A stretch of 64,000 nt of DNA, taken from the NCBI GenBank assembly GCA_033239525.1, contig BSYO01000002.1, positions 28,750,068 to 28,814,067 on the forward strand, written 5' to 3'. Origin of the DNA: Nepenthes gracilis (taxonomy: Eukaryota; Streptophyta; Magnoliopsida; Caryophyllales; Nepenthaceae). The notes beneath the pieces are model-generated. The model was not told where the DNA came from, did no database searches, and saw only the letters and a program-made list of their open reading frames with translations. Position 1 is the first letter of the stretch. Each line of letters begins with the position of its first letter. The position numbers and the translations under genes are program-made. This document shows, one piece after another, positions 47,233 through 60,400 of the stretch.

Positions 47233-50200
47233 AACCATGACCGGATACAGATTCCACCCCTTTTAATCCTGGCTTATGCACATTGATGTGCAGCATTGAT
47301 ACGGTTATCTTAAAGGTCTATAGTCTTGTATGCTAAATGCATAGAATCATAGTAGCAAGTGTTGTTTTGAGAACAGCATTTTGAGGACTCTGGTTAGTAT
47401 ATAGGAATGCTTCTCTCACATATGGCATTCTTTAATTTCAATGCAGCTCCTTGAATAAGTTGTCCACATAATCTTCAATTTTGGAGCTTCACCTAAAAGA
47501 AATTCTATAAGCTAGCATTTTTTGTGAATTTGCATGACAGCCGCCCATTGTTTGGCCCACTTCAAGATCTGAGAAGTAATTTTTAGAGTGGCTAAGAAGG
47601 TACTATCACAGCATCAGAGAGCTCTCTCCTAAAATGAATCAGGGGCAATGATGGTATATTTTGATGCAGCCAGATGCACAAAAGTCCCTTTACGCGTAGG
47701 GTACGAGGAAAGTTCGGACTACTTAAAATCTATTTTATATAGTCTTACTTGCATAATGTAGAAGGTCATTTACACAAGTCGGACTCGTAACTACCAGGTC
47801 ATATGACAACAACTCTACAGACTCGTAACTGCCACATCATATAATAACAATTCTACAGACTTTTAACTACCAGGTCATACGATAATAATTTTACAGTCGC
47901 ATCAAGGCTTTCCTTCAATAACAATGTCAAAACAGGTTGACCAAATCTAATGGGTTCATGATGCAGGGACATACCCACCGCCACGGCCTAGGCGTCTTCC
48001 AGATTTATCGAAGGCAAGTCCTGAGAAAATAAAGACTGTCAATTGATCAACTAAAGGTCTTAATCCAAATCCAAGCGACTAAGAAAAGGTTTAATTTCCA
48101 ACAATTTCAAAAACACGCTGAATTACCAATAAATCAAATAATAAAATGATTACCAGGCAATAGGAATAGATCAACTGGTTCACTTGCTTGTAAAACTGCA
48201 AAAAAATGAAATTCAGTTCAAAAATGAAATATTGGATTTTACCATTCTCTTCCACCAGATCATTTCCGGACTACTTATTATGCACATTTATTTTTTCATC
48301 ATCGTATGTGTCTGCGATCATATTACAATTTTTCCTTTACAGGATTAGCTAGGCAACTTAAATTCCTAGACCAAGGAGAATTGAACCTTGGCCTTTCTCA
48401 TGAATGGATCATCGTACTCCAAAGCATAATTCAGAGGAAACTAAACCAAACATGACATATCAGGCTGAAACAGACAAATCTTTAAGATATTGCCGTAGCA
48501 AATTCATGAGCTCATCTAATTCAAGAGTTTAATAGCACACCATGAAATACCTTCCTCTCAAATATATAGCAGAAGAAACACAGACAAATCAATTATTAAA
48601 AGAAGGGAACATAGCTGCGATAAATATGAGACATACCAAATACTTGAGGTTGAATAAGGTGTTCGGAACAGATAAAAAGCAGGTTTAGTGTATATGCTAC
48701 TAAATCACTCAACTACATTTAACATAGAAATCTACGCAGTTCTAAATCTACATCTGAGTTCGGTTCTTTTCAACTTGAGTTTTTTTTCTTTTCTCTCTCT
48801 CTCTCTTGGGATGGCAGTGTTGGTGATTGGCGGAGAGGGCAAGGCTTCACGATGAATCAAATTTGTCTCTCAAAGTAATACTTCACACTAAATGTCATTA
48901 AACACATTATAATCTAAGTTTGTGCATCTTGAGTGGCCAAAGAGAAAGCTCACTGCATGATTATAAGAAGTTGACGAATGTGAAACAAACATTTACTGCA
49001 GATAGCTAGCATTCTGTGATGAGAAAAATGTGAAGCAAATCTGCAATTAACTTAACCATCTTCACGTTGATTTCCATTGCTATCAACCGGAGCTGGCTCC
49101 AATATGTCCATAGAGTTCGGATTTAGATCTGAAATGCTTGAGATGTTAAGCATCCGCATGTGCCCGTTCTTGTCTTCTACCCGTGGAACATAAAGTTTTT
49201 TCACCATGCATTCGTGAACATCTGGATTTGGAAATGAATGCAAGTGATATTAACAATAAGTCAAGAAGTGCTTCTAATAGCTATCAGTGATTGATGCAGC
49301 AAGAAGATGCTTAACCAAGCCCCAGTTGTAACCCCTAGAAGGGTGGTTTCCAAGAGACCCTGCTTACATGATGTCTACGAGGGAGACTTAAAATACTTAA
49401 TTGATGAAATTGAGCTCCAGGCGACTTGGAGAATGTTTTCCATCTAGGCAACAGGAGATATCCAGCGTGTTTATTCCCCATAATCACTGAAAAAACACTT
49501 TCATTTCTACTATGCCCACAAGGAATGACCATAAAGATGACCATTCAAGACTAAAAAATTTGCAATAGAACAAACTTAGTCTCAGTCCTAAAAACATCAT
49601 GTTTTAAATGCAAAGTATATTGCACTGACACAAGTAGCCTCCAAACAAGCTAAACAAAGCCATCAAACCTTTGCTTTGGTTCTGCAGAATCTCTCCCAAA
49701 ACTTTGGATGTATCAACTTCTCGCAAGGCACTGCAGCTTATGTATGCACCTAATCTTTTACTAGATTTAAACCACGCAGATTCCAGAACTATGCGTTGAA
49801 TTACATTATCTGAAAAAGGAGACAATATCACAGGATAAATGAGAAAGCTATTTCCAACAAAAGTCAAACATCAGTTCCATCTCTGAGGTTTAGGGCAAAA
49901 AAATAGAAATGTTGGATGAAAGATCAACAGATGCACAACTAATAGGTTTTTCCCTTGTGCGGTGAGGTTTTCTTGATGTAGAAATTGATAGAGTTTAACG
50001 GGCGTTTTAGGTGACTGAACTTTCATTTCATCAGAAATGTGCTTCCTTTTATTGTTCTGTGTTCTTCCTACATTCATCCTATGTGGTTGAGATGCAGGAA
50101 AGATTGCTTAGTAAGCGTTGTGAAATGTATAGCAAGGAAAATTTGAAAAACCTGGATACCATTTGCATTGCTGCATTAGAGAGAAAACAAGATCAATGCA

Positions 50201-52177
50201 TTAATGAGAGAGCAAAAGAGACTTTCCTCAAGCGAGCTCATATGGTCAACGAAATTTCACCACGAAGGCTCTCACTTATGAGGTAGATATTGTGTGACTA
50301 AAATAAAGCTAGCCTAGTAGAGAGTGTTGATGGTAAGCATGACAAAGAATGAGCCTTTTCTCTCTGTTTTCTTGGATATACGAGGTCTACACTTTGATTT
50401 CAGTAAAAAGTATGTTGAAGCATATCAATGGAGTAAGAAGAAGCAAAATGAAACATACCAAAATGGTACATGCACACAAAAGCAAACAAACAGAAATTTC
50501 GTATCTATATTGTAAAAGAACAATACAATTTTTTATTATAAATTCAATCCAAAGCTGGAAACTGAATGAGTCATCACCAGAAAGCAGATTTTTTCCATCT
50601 TGTTCATTCAGTTTATAATCATTTTTCTTTTCAAAGACAATTATAGAGAAAATGAATCAATGATCAAGTAAAAGCAAGCGTTCAAATAAAAGAATCTTCT
50701 GACAATAGGCTCATCCAACAGTTGACTATCTTTCTAAGGAATGAGAAGAGGCAGCAAACAAGCCCCATCCCAGTTCATCTCTGGTTAGTAGGTCATTGAG
50801 GAACCATTCGTCCTTATTGAATTCAACAAGGAGGAACTGAAGAGACCAGTTTTTCCATTGCCATTTTTCTAACGTCCATATCAACGTGACATTATAAAAT
50901 GAAGTTTGAAAATACTTTCATCTTTGACATCTGGTGGATCCCATTTCATTCAGACTAGCTCATGATCTGAAAAGCCGGTATTTCCAGAGAAAATTAAATG
51001 CCAATACCCTGAAATTTGAGCACATTACATCTTGGTATCCTAACATTTGACAAATTACATAGTGGTATTGGGTATCCTGAAGTTGCAAATAAAACAAATT
51101 GGTATTGAAATGATAAATTTATCTAAAAATGACATGCTTTTAGAAATATATTGTAGAACATAATGGCAAATGCCAAACCATGCAGAAGTTTGATTTCATT
51201 CATTTTTAGAAGTATAAAACCATTGCTTCACTTTCATAAGAGCCAAACTATGAGATTTTTATATAAACAATAAGATTGCTGCCTTTAGATATCAATTTGG
51301 CTATCACTTGCGATTAACTTTGAAACTTCAAGTGTACTTTCACAAAAGTTAAAGGTATGTAATTTGTCCAAATCACAAGCTATCCGTATATAATATATAT
51401 ACTCCCTTTGTTTTGGTCTTCTGTGGGAGCCAAAACCAAGTCATCACGATGGGGGAGGAGGGGAGATGCCTAACTCAACTCAGGCTCATCAACGATTTAT
51501 ACAAATTTGTAGCATGCTTAAGATTTGAACCCCCAAAAGCAATCAAATTCGAAGATAGCACTGAGAGAATATTCTTTTTAGGATGATCCTGAAATAGTTT
51601 ACCCCTCAAATCTTGATTACCCAGCATTTTAATTCGAGTGACAATTGTTTTCGAGTGAAGACAAACAAAGTAACACATTAAGTGCTAAGTCTTAGTTGTT
51701 TTTATAGCAAAAACACTACTCAGAGATCATAGAAGACGCAATGCTGAATGAATTCCAATCGCTAGTTATCAAGGTCAGATACACACACATATCAACGCAT
51801 GCATTAAACAATACGATTTTGCCGGACTCGTGAACATTTTGCCAGCACGAAATTTACGCAGAAACATTCAAAGAGTGACGGAATTTTTAACCGAAGCATC
51901 AAATTTGGAGAATATGAATACCTTCGAGGGAGCGTTGGGCGGGATCCATTTCCTTGAGTGATTTCCGGACCTTCGATCGGAGGATCTTCTTTTGCTTGAA
52001 GATGGCCTCTAAATCGCTTCCAGCACTTAGAGAAAGGTCGTTGCTCCGTGGTTGGTTACTGGTGTTGATGGCGGCGGGAGAGGAGCCCATCGTCGCGGCG
52101 GAGCGAGGGGTGGTGCAAAGTGTGCGTAGATTAAGAAAGATCGTTGAGTGGTTAACGATGGCTTTGATATTACGCAC
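46769..52177 (-). CDS. 5FCL: 5-formyltetrahydrofolate cyclo-ligase, mitochondrial
   Basis: Seven exons, all GT-AG with matching phases: 52177-51922, 49809-49669, 49221-49057, 48195-48154, 48020-47975, 47083-47013 and 46899-46769, giving 283 aa. The enzyme converts 5-formyl-THF with ATP to 5,10-methenyl-THF, removing an inhibitor of photorespiratory serine hydroxymethyltransferase in mitochondria. The basic, Ser/Thr-rich N-terminus (MRNIKAIVNHSTIFLNLRTL) is a likely mitochondrial presequence. Family landmarks are KQKKILRSKVRKSLKEMD (about residues 60-77), AYISCSALREVDTSKVL, KKLYVPRVEDKNGHMRML, EPVDLFLLPGLAFD, the Gly-rich ATP-binding loop GRRLGRGGGYYD (209-220), NWKQPLLVALSYS and the ending DAMVSPAGVIPI. 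The length is close to the plant family norm (I recall about 280 aa). An internal Met at residue 30 could give a shorter form. Intron 1 is 2.1 kb. Confidence 0.95.
47199..47230. repeat. (CA)n microsatellite in 5-FCL intron 5
   Basis: About 16 CA dinucleotides lie inside the intron between the fifth and sixth coding exons. Confidence 0.9.
47782..47895. repeat. Tandem repeat, 38-bp unit, three copies, in 5-FCL intron 5
   Basis: Units start at 47782, 47820 and 47858 (gactcgtaactaccaggtc / gactcgtaactgccacatc / gacttttaactaccaggtc), each followed by 'ata.gata/acaa..ctacag'. Confidence 0.85.
50086..50286 (+). other. Exon-like open frame antisense in 5-FCL intron 1
   Basis: Directly after a plausible acceptor (ttgagatgcag), an open frame reads ERLLSKRCEMYSKENLKN... 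to ...NEISPRRLSLMR and stop. The composition is charged and helical, more protein-like than the AT-rich frames around it, and a frame from 50011 covers it. It lies on the strand opposite to 5-FCL, inside its largest intron. I do not recognise the family. It may be a captured or decayed exon of another gene, or chance. Confidence 0.25.
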
Positions 52178-52258
52178 CAGAAGTTCAATGCCACCTCCTC
52201 CGCCTTTTGTCTTAGCCGACCTATATTCATTTTTCAGAGCTAACCGATGAGCGCTTCG

Positions 52259-52266
52259 CTTTATAT
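52259..52266 (-). promoter_or_regulatory. TATA-like box of the 5-FCL gene
   Basis: ATATAAAG on the minus strand lies about 82 bases before the start codon at 52177, a plausible core promoter position. Confidence 0.45.
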
Positions 52267-52269
52267 TTC

Positions 52270-54880
52270 GACATTTTAAATTAAAATATATACAAAAATC
52301 ACTCTTAAATGTTTATAATTTTTAAAATTTTGACTTTATGTTTAAAGTTATTTAATTTTTTTTTGAAAAACTACTTCATATTAATTATAATTCAAACAAA
52401 ATGCTATATAAAAAATTAAAATTATCACAAATATGATAATATATCACGATATTATTATTATATTAAAAAATATTATTAAATGGCTCAATACTAATACATG
52501 TTAATATATATTTACTTTTATGATAGGATTACAACAATGAGCACATGGCTATCATATTTACTATGAGGACATGGCTATAAATATCTCTCCAAGCAACGAT
52601 AGGCCTTATAACCAACACAATTAAAAAATTAATATCGGACAACTATAGATTACACTAAAATTTCACAAATTCTAAATTTTTTAATATTGTAATATTATTA
52701 TATAATTTTATTTATCTTAATTATAAAATGCTAAAAAAATACATCCATACAATCAAAGAAAGTGCAAGGAACTCATCAACACAAAATGATGGAAAAATTA
52801 TTCGATGTCAATGAAAATCATACTCACACGATCAAAGGTAATAAGAAGGAAACCAAAAAAGAGTAGAGAGATCAATCAATTATCAATGGAACAAAAATAG
52901 AGAAATCAATCGGACATCCGAAGTATTTATCACATAGTCACCTCTTCTTGGTCCCACTAAAATCTTCTAAGCTTATATCAGCTATGGAAACACCCTCCTA
53001 GTTCTCACACCTAAAAATCTTGACCAATCTCTCGAATCTACCACTTTAGCGTTCAAATTTGAGCTCTTACACCACCTCAAGTGCCATACTCTAATCCTTA
53101 AGAAATCAATCTTAAATCCATTCAAATTGTTTCCTCTAGTACTATGGCGATTAGATAAATGTAATTAACCCAACCATATCATTATAACTTAAAATTTATA
53201 ACATTTTAGGAACTATCCTAAACCTTGGTTTGGTGTTTGAACGTTGCCTCTTACGACTCTTAAGCGTCGAATCTAATTCTCATCAAAATGAAGAGTAATC
53301 ACAATATAATTTATACTGCTTATCACAAAGAGCGTCTATAATATACCCTTCGAAGTATATTAACAAAGTAGAGCAATTACACATATAGATCGTACGCAAA
53401 TTAGAAATTTGGGTAAATTTAATCATAAATGATACACTATCATGCAACCTGAAAAATTATTGTTCTAACCCTACAAGTTTACCTATGCATATGGCCACTA
53501 AGAGAATTTATAAATCTACCAAATTTTTTATACTATTGATTACCATGATTATAGATCTAATAATAAAAATAAGCAACGGTCCTATTTCAAACATAAAGTA
53601 TTTATCTTTCATAATAACTTATTGGATCCAAATTCATAATCTACTAAATTAAGGGTTTCTCAAATCAAAATTTTAAATCTACCATACTCATCACAAGATC
53701 TATATCATATAATTCAAACTTTATAACATATAATACCAAATCTAGAATTTGTGATAATAATTTCTAACATGCCATATATTATATTCTAGAAAGCCACATC
53801 TTTTAATAACTAACACAAATGAGATAATAGAATATAAGTCTCGAACCAACGACGATAATTATATTGATGTAAAAAAAGAAAATATTAATTACATATACAA
53901 AATAGATACAAGAGGATCAACAATTTCATATAATATAGCAATATAATTACTTCCTATTCAAACCAAGACAAAACTCATGGTATGATGAATAGAAGACATG
54001 AAAGAATGCCATGAAAGTCATTATCAAGGCTCACATGAAGAGATGAAGGCATGCAGGCACGAGCCACTTGCATAAAAAATCATAATACTTGCAAATGTAG
54101 AAGGTTTTAAGTGATTTGCCTTAATAGATGATCTTTCTTCATCTCTTCTTCATGAAACTCCTTCACACACAGCCTCCTCTTCACTCTTCCAAGAATCACA
54201 ACAAAAAAAGAAAACATAAGACAAGATAATAATGGTAGCTCGGTAGGGATTTTTGTTAGAATATAAGCTTAGGGTTTTCAATTAAGCTTTTTTTTTCTTT
54301 TAAATTTGAAATAATAAATCATTAATTAACTGATTATCCTCTTTAAGTTGCCGTTTAACACCTTTCACCAATAGCTAGCTACTCACCAATAATTTAGGGT
54401 TGGCAACTAACAAGTGGGGTGGCTACCAGGCTTAGGTTAGGTTAGGCTTTATTCCTTCCTTACAAATATTTCCATAATAATCAGGCTACTTCCTTCTTAA
54501 AAAAGGGCCCCCTCTTCCTTAAACTAACAATCTACATACAAGAAAATAGGCTTAAGTTGGTGGCAAGGTTTTTCAAGGACAATGAGAATATAAGGGTTTC
54601 CAAGGGGCTATGGTTTCTAATGGATCACAAAAATATATCTCTAAACTTAAATAATTATAATCTATAATTATTTTTAAATAACTAAATGCTTAATTTACCT
54701 CAAAATCTCTGGTATAAAAATCTTTAAAATATTCATAAGCTAACTTCTCACAACTGTCAAGTTCAAGCCTACCAATTATTAATTTCGAAAAATGTCATCT
54801 ACATGCCATATACCTAAGTTACTAATCAATATATTATCACACATTCAATTAACCTAAGTACAAAACACTGAGATATTACA
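52270..54880 (-). repeat. Repeat-derived DNA, possibly a degenerate LTR
   Basis: AT-rich without genes. On the minus strand from 54880, the sequence TGTAATATCTCAGTG resembles the start of LTRs of some plant Ty3/gypsy elements (Tekay/Del-like). The following 1-2 kb has the mixed, gene-free composition of a long LTR. The other end was not found, so this is only a suggestion. Confidence 0.3.
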
Positions 54881-57385
54881 ATAATACTTCAAATAATAAT
54901 ATTATGGTAACTTTGTGTAAACAATACTTTTTTATCTAATTCTCAATAAAGAATAATTTATACAAAATGTGCATGTTATATTTTTGATCACTATGTCAAA
55001 TATATTTTGTAGTCAATTTATTCACTTCTTAAAAATTATAAATATTATTCTATTTATCATATATCTTCGTTTCCATAACAGTATTTTAAAAATTTATGTA
55101 AAAAGTATAATCTAAACTGTAAAAGAGTAAAGATCGATTGTGCAATCAAGTAGGACTTCACATGCCAATTTATGAACACGGTATATTCTTTTAATAATAT
55201 TTTAACCTTCTTTCACAATGAGTATATTTCATTGATAGAGATTATCATAGATATAGACTAGATATTATCATAGATATAGACTAAAAGATGGTAGAAATTT
55301 ATGGAATAGTTTTTTAAAAAATTTTTAATTTTCTATTAACAAATTTTCATATAAATATATATATATTATATAATATCAATTTTTTTGTTGAATCAACTGT
55401 TATTTTTTATTGACAATTTTATCCTATACCAATAATATTATAATTTGTGAGACATTATATTAGTAATGGAGGTGAATATAAAATTTTATTAAAAAAATTA
55501 AAAAATAATAAAATATTTAAATTTTAAAATAACAAATAATACTATCTAAATAAATTTTACCAAAAAAAAAAAATTAAAATATCATAAAATCATCAAATGA
55601 TAATATGACTTGCTACCATTATGTACTCCGCAAGAATAAGAGTCGAGTGTCTATCTACTTCGAAGAATTTTATGTAAATTTAGGGATGAATGAAACTATT
55701 GGATAAGTGAAACATGTGCAATTTAATCTGTATATTATGTACAACTTGTGCGTATCACCAATCAACAATAGACACATCCGCACTAGCTACCAAAGCAAGT
55801 AGTAAAAGCAATCAACGTTCCATCAAACAAGATAAATTTTCCCTGATATAGAATCAATGTAGATGATAATCAATTAGTGAGAATTCATCAGTTGAACTAT
55901 TACATTACTTATAGTTTGGCAACATCATTAGATACAATTAATTAAAGTTTGAAATTTGAGAATGGTAAAAGACCAATGAGCATACATTCCATGTGTCCAA
56001 CTTGTTAGTACGAACCTTTTAGCCCTACCTATAAATAATATGGCAACTGAGTCTGCCATTAATACTAGTGGTCGAGTTGTACATGAAAAAACAAAACAAT
56101 ATGACATTGAAAACATATTCATCATATTTAAAGATTGCTTAAATGTGAAAAATTGATTAATAATATTCAATAATTTTAAACAGAGATGAAACTAATGTGT
56201 TCAAAATGCTTGCACAAGTAAACACTAAAGTTACATATGAGTACTTATATATTTAGTCATTATAATTTCTTAAAATTATATATGATATAATAGTAGATAT
56301 TTGAATAATAAAATAAAAAGTATTTTTATAATCACTTGTATCTATATTTTTATATAATGTTTTTCTTCTCATTGGACCATCCTGCCCTTGTGTATTTGGC
56401 AAAGGCACAATCAGGCATAATCGAGCCTAGTGTGGCATTAGGCGGTTGTTTTCTTAAGCGATGTCGTACGAGGAATGGTCTAAAATATAACATGTTATAT
56501 TGGCATGGCATGACGCCTAGTGGGCAGCCAGTGTCTTAGCGTTATGCTAATACGGTACAACCCACTTAGTATGACTACCAATTAGTAATATTTATCCAGT
56601 TATAAGAAAAAAATACTACTAAAAAATCAGCCCATGCAACTAAAATATATTAAATATGCTAAAAGTATCACATACTACTCTATTTAGTCATCAATCATAT
56701 AAAAAATAAGTGGTCATTTTTAAAATGTATATCAATTTTAAGTGGTCATTGATATCTGGTTAAATTAACATATCTTTAAGTAACTAATTATCACCATAAA
56801 GTGATATAACACTTTCTTTATAGTTTGTGTCATGCCAAATATCGCTAGCACCTCCACCAAAAAAAGCAGTTAACGAGCCCCCAATCCCATCCACATGAAA
56901 AGCATAATGCTGATGTTATTGCATACGAATGCCCACACAACAAACAAACAAACAAAATCGTAAAAGCAGCAATAATAAATAATTTACTGCATAATTGCAT
57001 CACAAATCTTCCCCACCACCAACCCAGTTCATATATAAGCTTGAAGAAAGCTGGAAAAAGATATGGGAAAAATAGTCCAAAACCACCCTCCATTACAAAT
57101 GAAACAGTAGATTTATGCTTTCAGCTCCTCCAGTGACATGCCCAGAAAGGAACCAAACAGAATAGACAAGAAAAGTGACACCATTAGAGTAGTACTAGCA
57201 TTACTAGTGGGAGACAACAACGGCACATGACTCTTTTAGAGTCTGTGCATCAAACATAAAAAGATCAGATTAATATTAGACCAAGTACTTTGCTTGCTAT
57301 TAGTATCAAGTCCGCCTAATTTTCCGACATCCGTTGAGCCAAAGTCCCTTAATAAATGTCTTTCAAGTTACCTTTGATATTATGA
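54881..57385. other. Intergenic DNA and 3' flank of the MYB gene
   Basis: Mostly AT-rich. A 20-base unit with 23-base spacing is doubled at 55241-55283 (attatcatagatatagacta). A small GC-richer patch at about 56370-56570 has no recognisable feature. 56820-57385 is more balanced and probably includes the 3' UTR of the MYB gene. Confidence 0.45.
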
Positions 57386-58787
57386 TTATGCTAAACCCAT
57401 TATTGAAGCTTGGTAATTTGGCATATCCTCCTCGGGCAATGACAACGATAACTTCAGCGACAATGGCGGATCGATAGCAGTGCTCTGATTTAGATCAAAA
57501 CCCACCATTAATGTTCTAGTGGTTGCTGGAGAGACAGGGGGAACTGGCATCCCATTCACATTTTCATTCTCGCAATCCCAATCACCATCCATCACGTTAG
57601 TGTCATGACCTGCGGCTGGTAAAACCACGGGACTAGTTGAATATGGAAAAACCGGTACAGTGGAAAATCGGCTTGTTTCCGGTGGAAGCACTGCCCCCGG
57701 TAATCTAATATTCGAGATTTCAGCCGGAGTTGCAGGCATTGATACCGCTGGGGGCGATTGAGAGATATCAGTTTGATTAACAAGTTGCTCATTTGTTAGA
57801 TTCACCACAACCTGACAAGGAAGTGAAGAAAATTATCACGAAAAAAGCGCTGAAGTTTCCTAGTAAAGTGGAGTTAAAGGGATTTATTAAAAATTTCCCA
57901 GAGCTACAGAGACATGTTATAATCATATTTCAGCCAAAAAACCGCTTACTGAAGTTGAATTATTAAGATATTAGCAAATGAGATTTAAACTTGCAGATCA
58001 TATGGAAATCAAATGGATTGTTTTTCTAGGCCGAAATCTATATTCATCTCTATGATTTTCTAACCAGAACGTTACAGGCACTATACGTTTTTTCCCCCCG
58101 ATTTGATCTTTTATTTATAAATTGAACATGTACCAACGAATTGATTTTGTGATTTGATCCTTCTAAGCCGTAAATGTACTGATGTTATCGCTTTGATTAA
58201 AATTACCGAATCAGTAGTGATGTCAAAAAGACTAGATCTACGGCGCCGGCGACAGAGATTGTTTCGCCGGAGGAAATACTTCTGAGCATGGCTAGCCACT
58301 TGCGTCGGCGTTCGCGTTTTCACGAAATTTCTCGAAATACCTCTCCAATCTCCTTTTCCCACTTTCTGCAATCCTATCAAGAACAGCTTGTGCTCTTCTT
58401 CCGTCCACGGAACTCCTACATCACCATAATCAACAGCCAATTAGAAAAGTCAGCAACGCAGAATCGAACAAATAATCAGTCCGATAAGTATCGTTCTTCT
58501 CTAATTCAAATCAGATACAGACCCTGAGGTTTTCGCTACAGATGAGTTCCCTTACCTCTCTTACGCTCGCGATTGGAAGCCGACGAGGATGAGCCGTGAA
58601 CGGCATTGTCGGCGGACACGTAACCGGAACCGACATCTTTTTCGATATTGGACAACTCCAGAGGGTGCTCGTATTGTGACAGATTGTTGAGACTCACGCT
58701 CTTCCTCATCGAATCGACGACCACGCGTACTCCGAAGAGCATGATCTCGCCGGTGCCGGACTTTATTCCGTCGGGCACAGTTGACAT
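57386..58787 (-). CDS. SHAQKYF-type 1R-MYB transcription factor (MYBD/MYB1R1-like)
   Basis: Three exons, 58787-58556, 58415-58207 and 57811-57386, GT-AG with matching phases, 288 aa. The single MYB repeat spans about residues 79-128: [45 protein letters not shown], then a basic stretch and [19 protein letters not shown] at 119-125 marks the I-box/TATCCA-binding MYB-related class. The N-terminus lacks a CCHC zinc knuckle and instead has [27 protein letters not shown], as in MYBD and MYB1R1. LFGV (17-20) is a known repression motif type. The C-terminus [12 protein letters not shown] (262-273) is an EAR-like LxLxL motif. The protein is nuclear by family. Related proteins act in light, sugar, stress and anthocyanin responses. 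The exact orthologue is not proven. Confidence 0.93.
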
Positions 58788-59100
58788 ATTGATCCGGCCA
58801 AGAGCAGGTGGTGTTGAAAACCTCGAAAAAGAACGAGAATGCGTTCAGTCGGCTGTGGATGATGGGGCTGGTCCAATTTCTATGATTTTGATTTATGAAG
58901 GAATCATTCTACATAAACCGTGGGAGGGGTTGGGGGCCCTTTTATCTATTTATTTATTATTTTTTTAATATTAGTTGCAATATAAGAAATGATAGTGTGA
59001 AATGGGCTGTCAGATAGTTTCGAAACAGACATCGTCTACGCCACGTGCAGGAACGGATGAGGTCTCATCATCTCTCTTTTTTTTTTTTTTTTTTTTTTCT
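58788..59100 (-). promoter_or_regulatory. Promoter region of the MYB gene with a G-box
   Basis: A perfect CACGTG G-box (CCACGTGC) lies at 59042-59047, about 255 bases upstream of the start codon. GGGCCC and CCCACGG-type GC-rich elements lie at about 58920-58940. G-boxes bind bZIP and bHLH (including PIF) factors. A poly-T tract of about 21 bases follows at 59079-59099. Confidence 0.5.
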
Positions 59101-60400
59101 TTTCTATTCTATTATGAGATTAATTTAACTTATCTTTACTACCATCACCTTAATATTTGATACTTTTAAGGATCCTGATTCGTTACGAATCTTAATTGAT
59201 AACATTTTTTTTATAAAATATTCGTGAATGAACAAGTTAGATCTCACAATCATCTTTGATGATTTGAGACTTACGCATCACAACTAAAATCCAAAGTATC
59301 AAAGAACAATCGAAATTTACTCCTCGACAAACACTCCAACTCTCAAATTAATTTTCTTTCATAAGAGAAATAAAATTTAAAGGAAAATAAATGAGAAAGA
59401 ACATTCAAATAATAAATATTACGTATTGTCAAGTTTTGATGCCTTGAATTTCTCCCCTTTTTTTCTTATCGGGTTCTTTTCTTTTATAATGCTAGAAAGA
59501 GGTTTTGTTTGTCAGTTTTCTTAGGCACGTGCTGCTACATTAGATAAAGGAGATCAATTAGGACTACTAGTTGCAGCCTACTGGTCGTAATATTGTGTGT
59601 ATGATCCATTTGCAGTAAGTTACACTTGGGAATCTTAATGAGTTATAATTATGGGCTTTGACGTGAGTCCAACCCATTTCGCATCATAACCTGAGCAGCC
59701 CTTTATCAAGTGGGTTCATCTACAGTTATATCTATCAATATTAAATAATTAATCTTTTTTAATTTAAACATCTTTTAAAAATAAAATATAATTAATTAAT
59801 TAAAAATAAATAATTATAATTTAAAAAGGTACTAATCTCTCTTTTATGAAAATAGATTCCCTTACCACGGCGAGAGATTCCACATATAATGATTTTACAA
59901 TCCATCCATAGAAAATAGGGCCTTAAAAATAAAAAATATAAAATAATTACTATTTATATGTATAAGGTGTAAGTCGTATAAAACTTTTAAGATGGATTGA
60001 ATAATTATCATCTCTCTTATGTTAATGGCCGAATAAATTTATCCAATTTGATTTCTGAATATCAATCATATGATTTGCATTGCAAGATAATATTTCAATT
60101 AATATTTAGTAGTCAATTGATCATATATATATATATATATATATTTCAATTATTATTTGTAATGTTCCAAAATATTCTTCTTATAATATTTGCAAGATTT
60201 TAATGCAAAACAAAGAGTATAGTCTTTCGAGAATTTGACTTTTAATAACATAGCATTTTCATTTTATCAATTGAATAAAAAATTAAATAAAAATAAAAAA
60301 TAAATAAATTTTGATAACTAACACTGATAAGGAATGTACAGCATTTTATTTTATTTTTTCAAATGCAACTAGTTAATATTTATATTTTATTAGGATTTAT
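59101..60400. other. Intergenic DNA, no gene seen
   Basis: AT-rich, with an (AT)n microsatellite at 60122-60144 that explains a 68-codon frame nearby. No gene or element boundary can be supported. Confidence 0.5.

Noticed and set aside
56845..57093. 82-codon hydrophobic minus-strand frame downstream of the MYB gene
   Set aside because: It is Cys/Trp-rich with no family resemblance and lies in the probable 3' UTR or flank.
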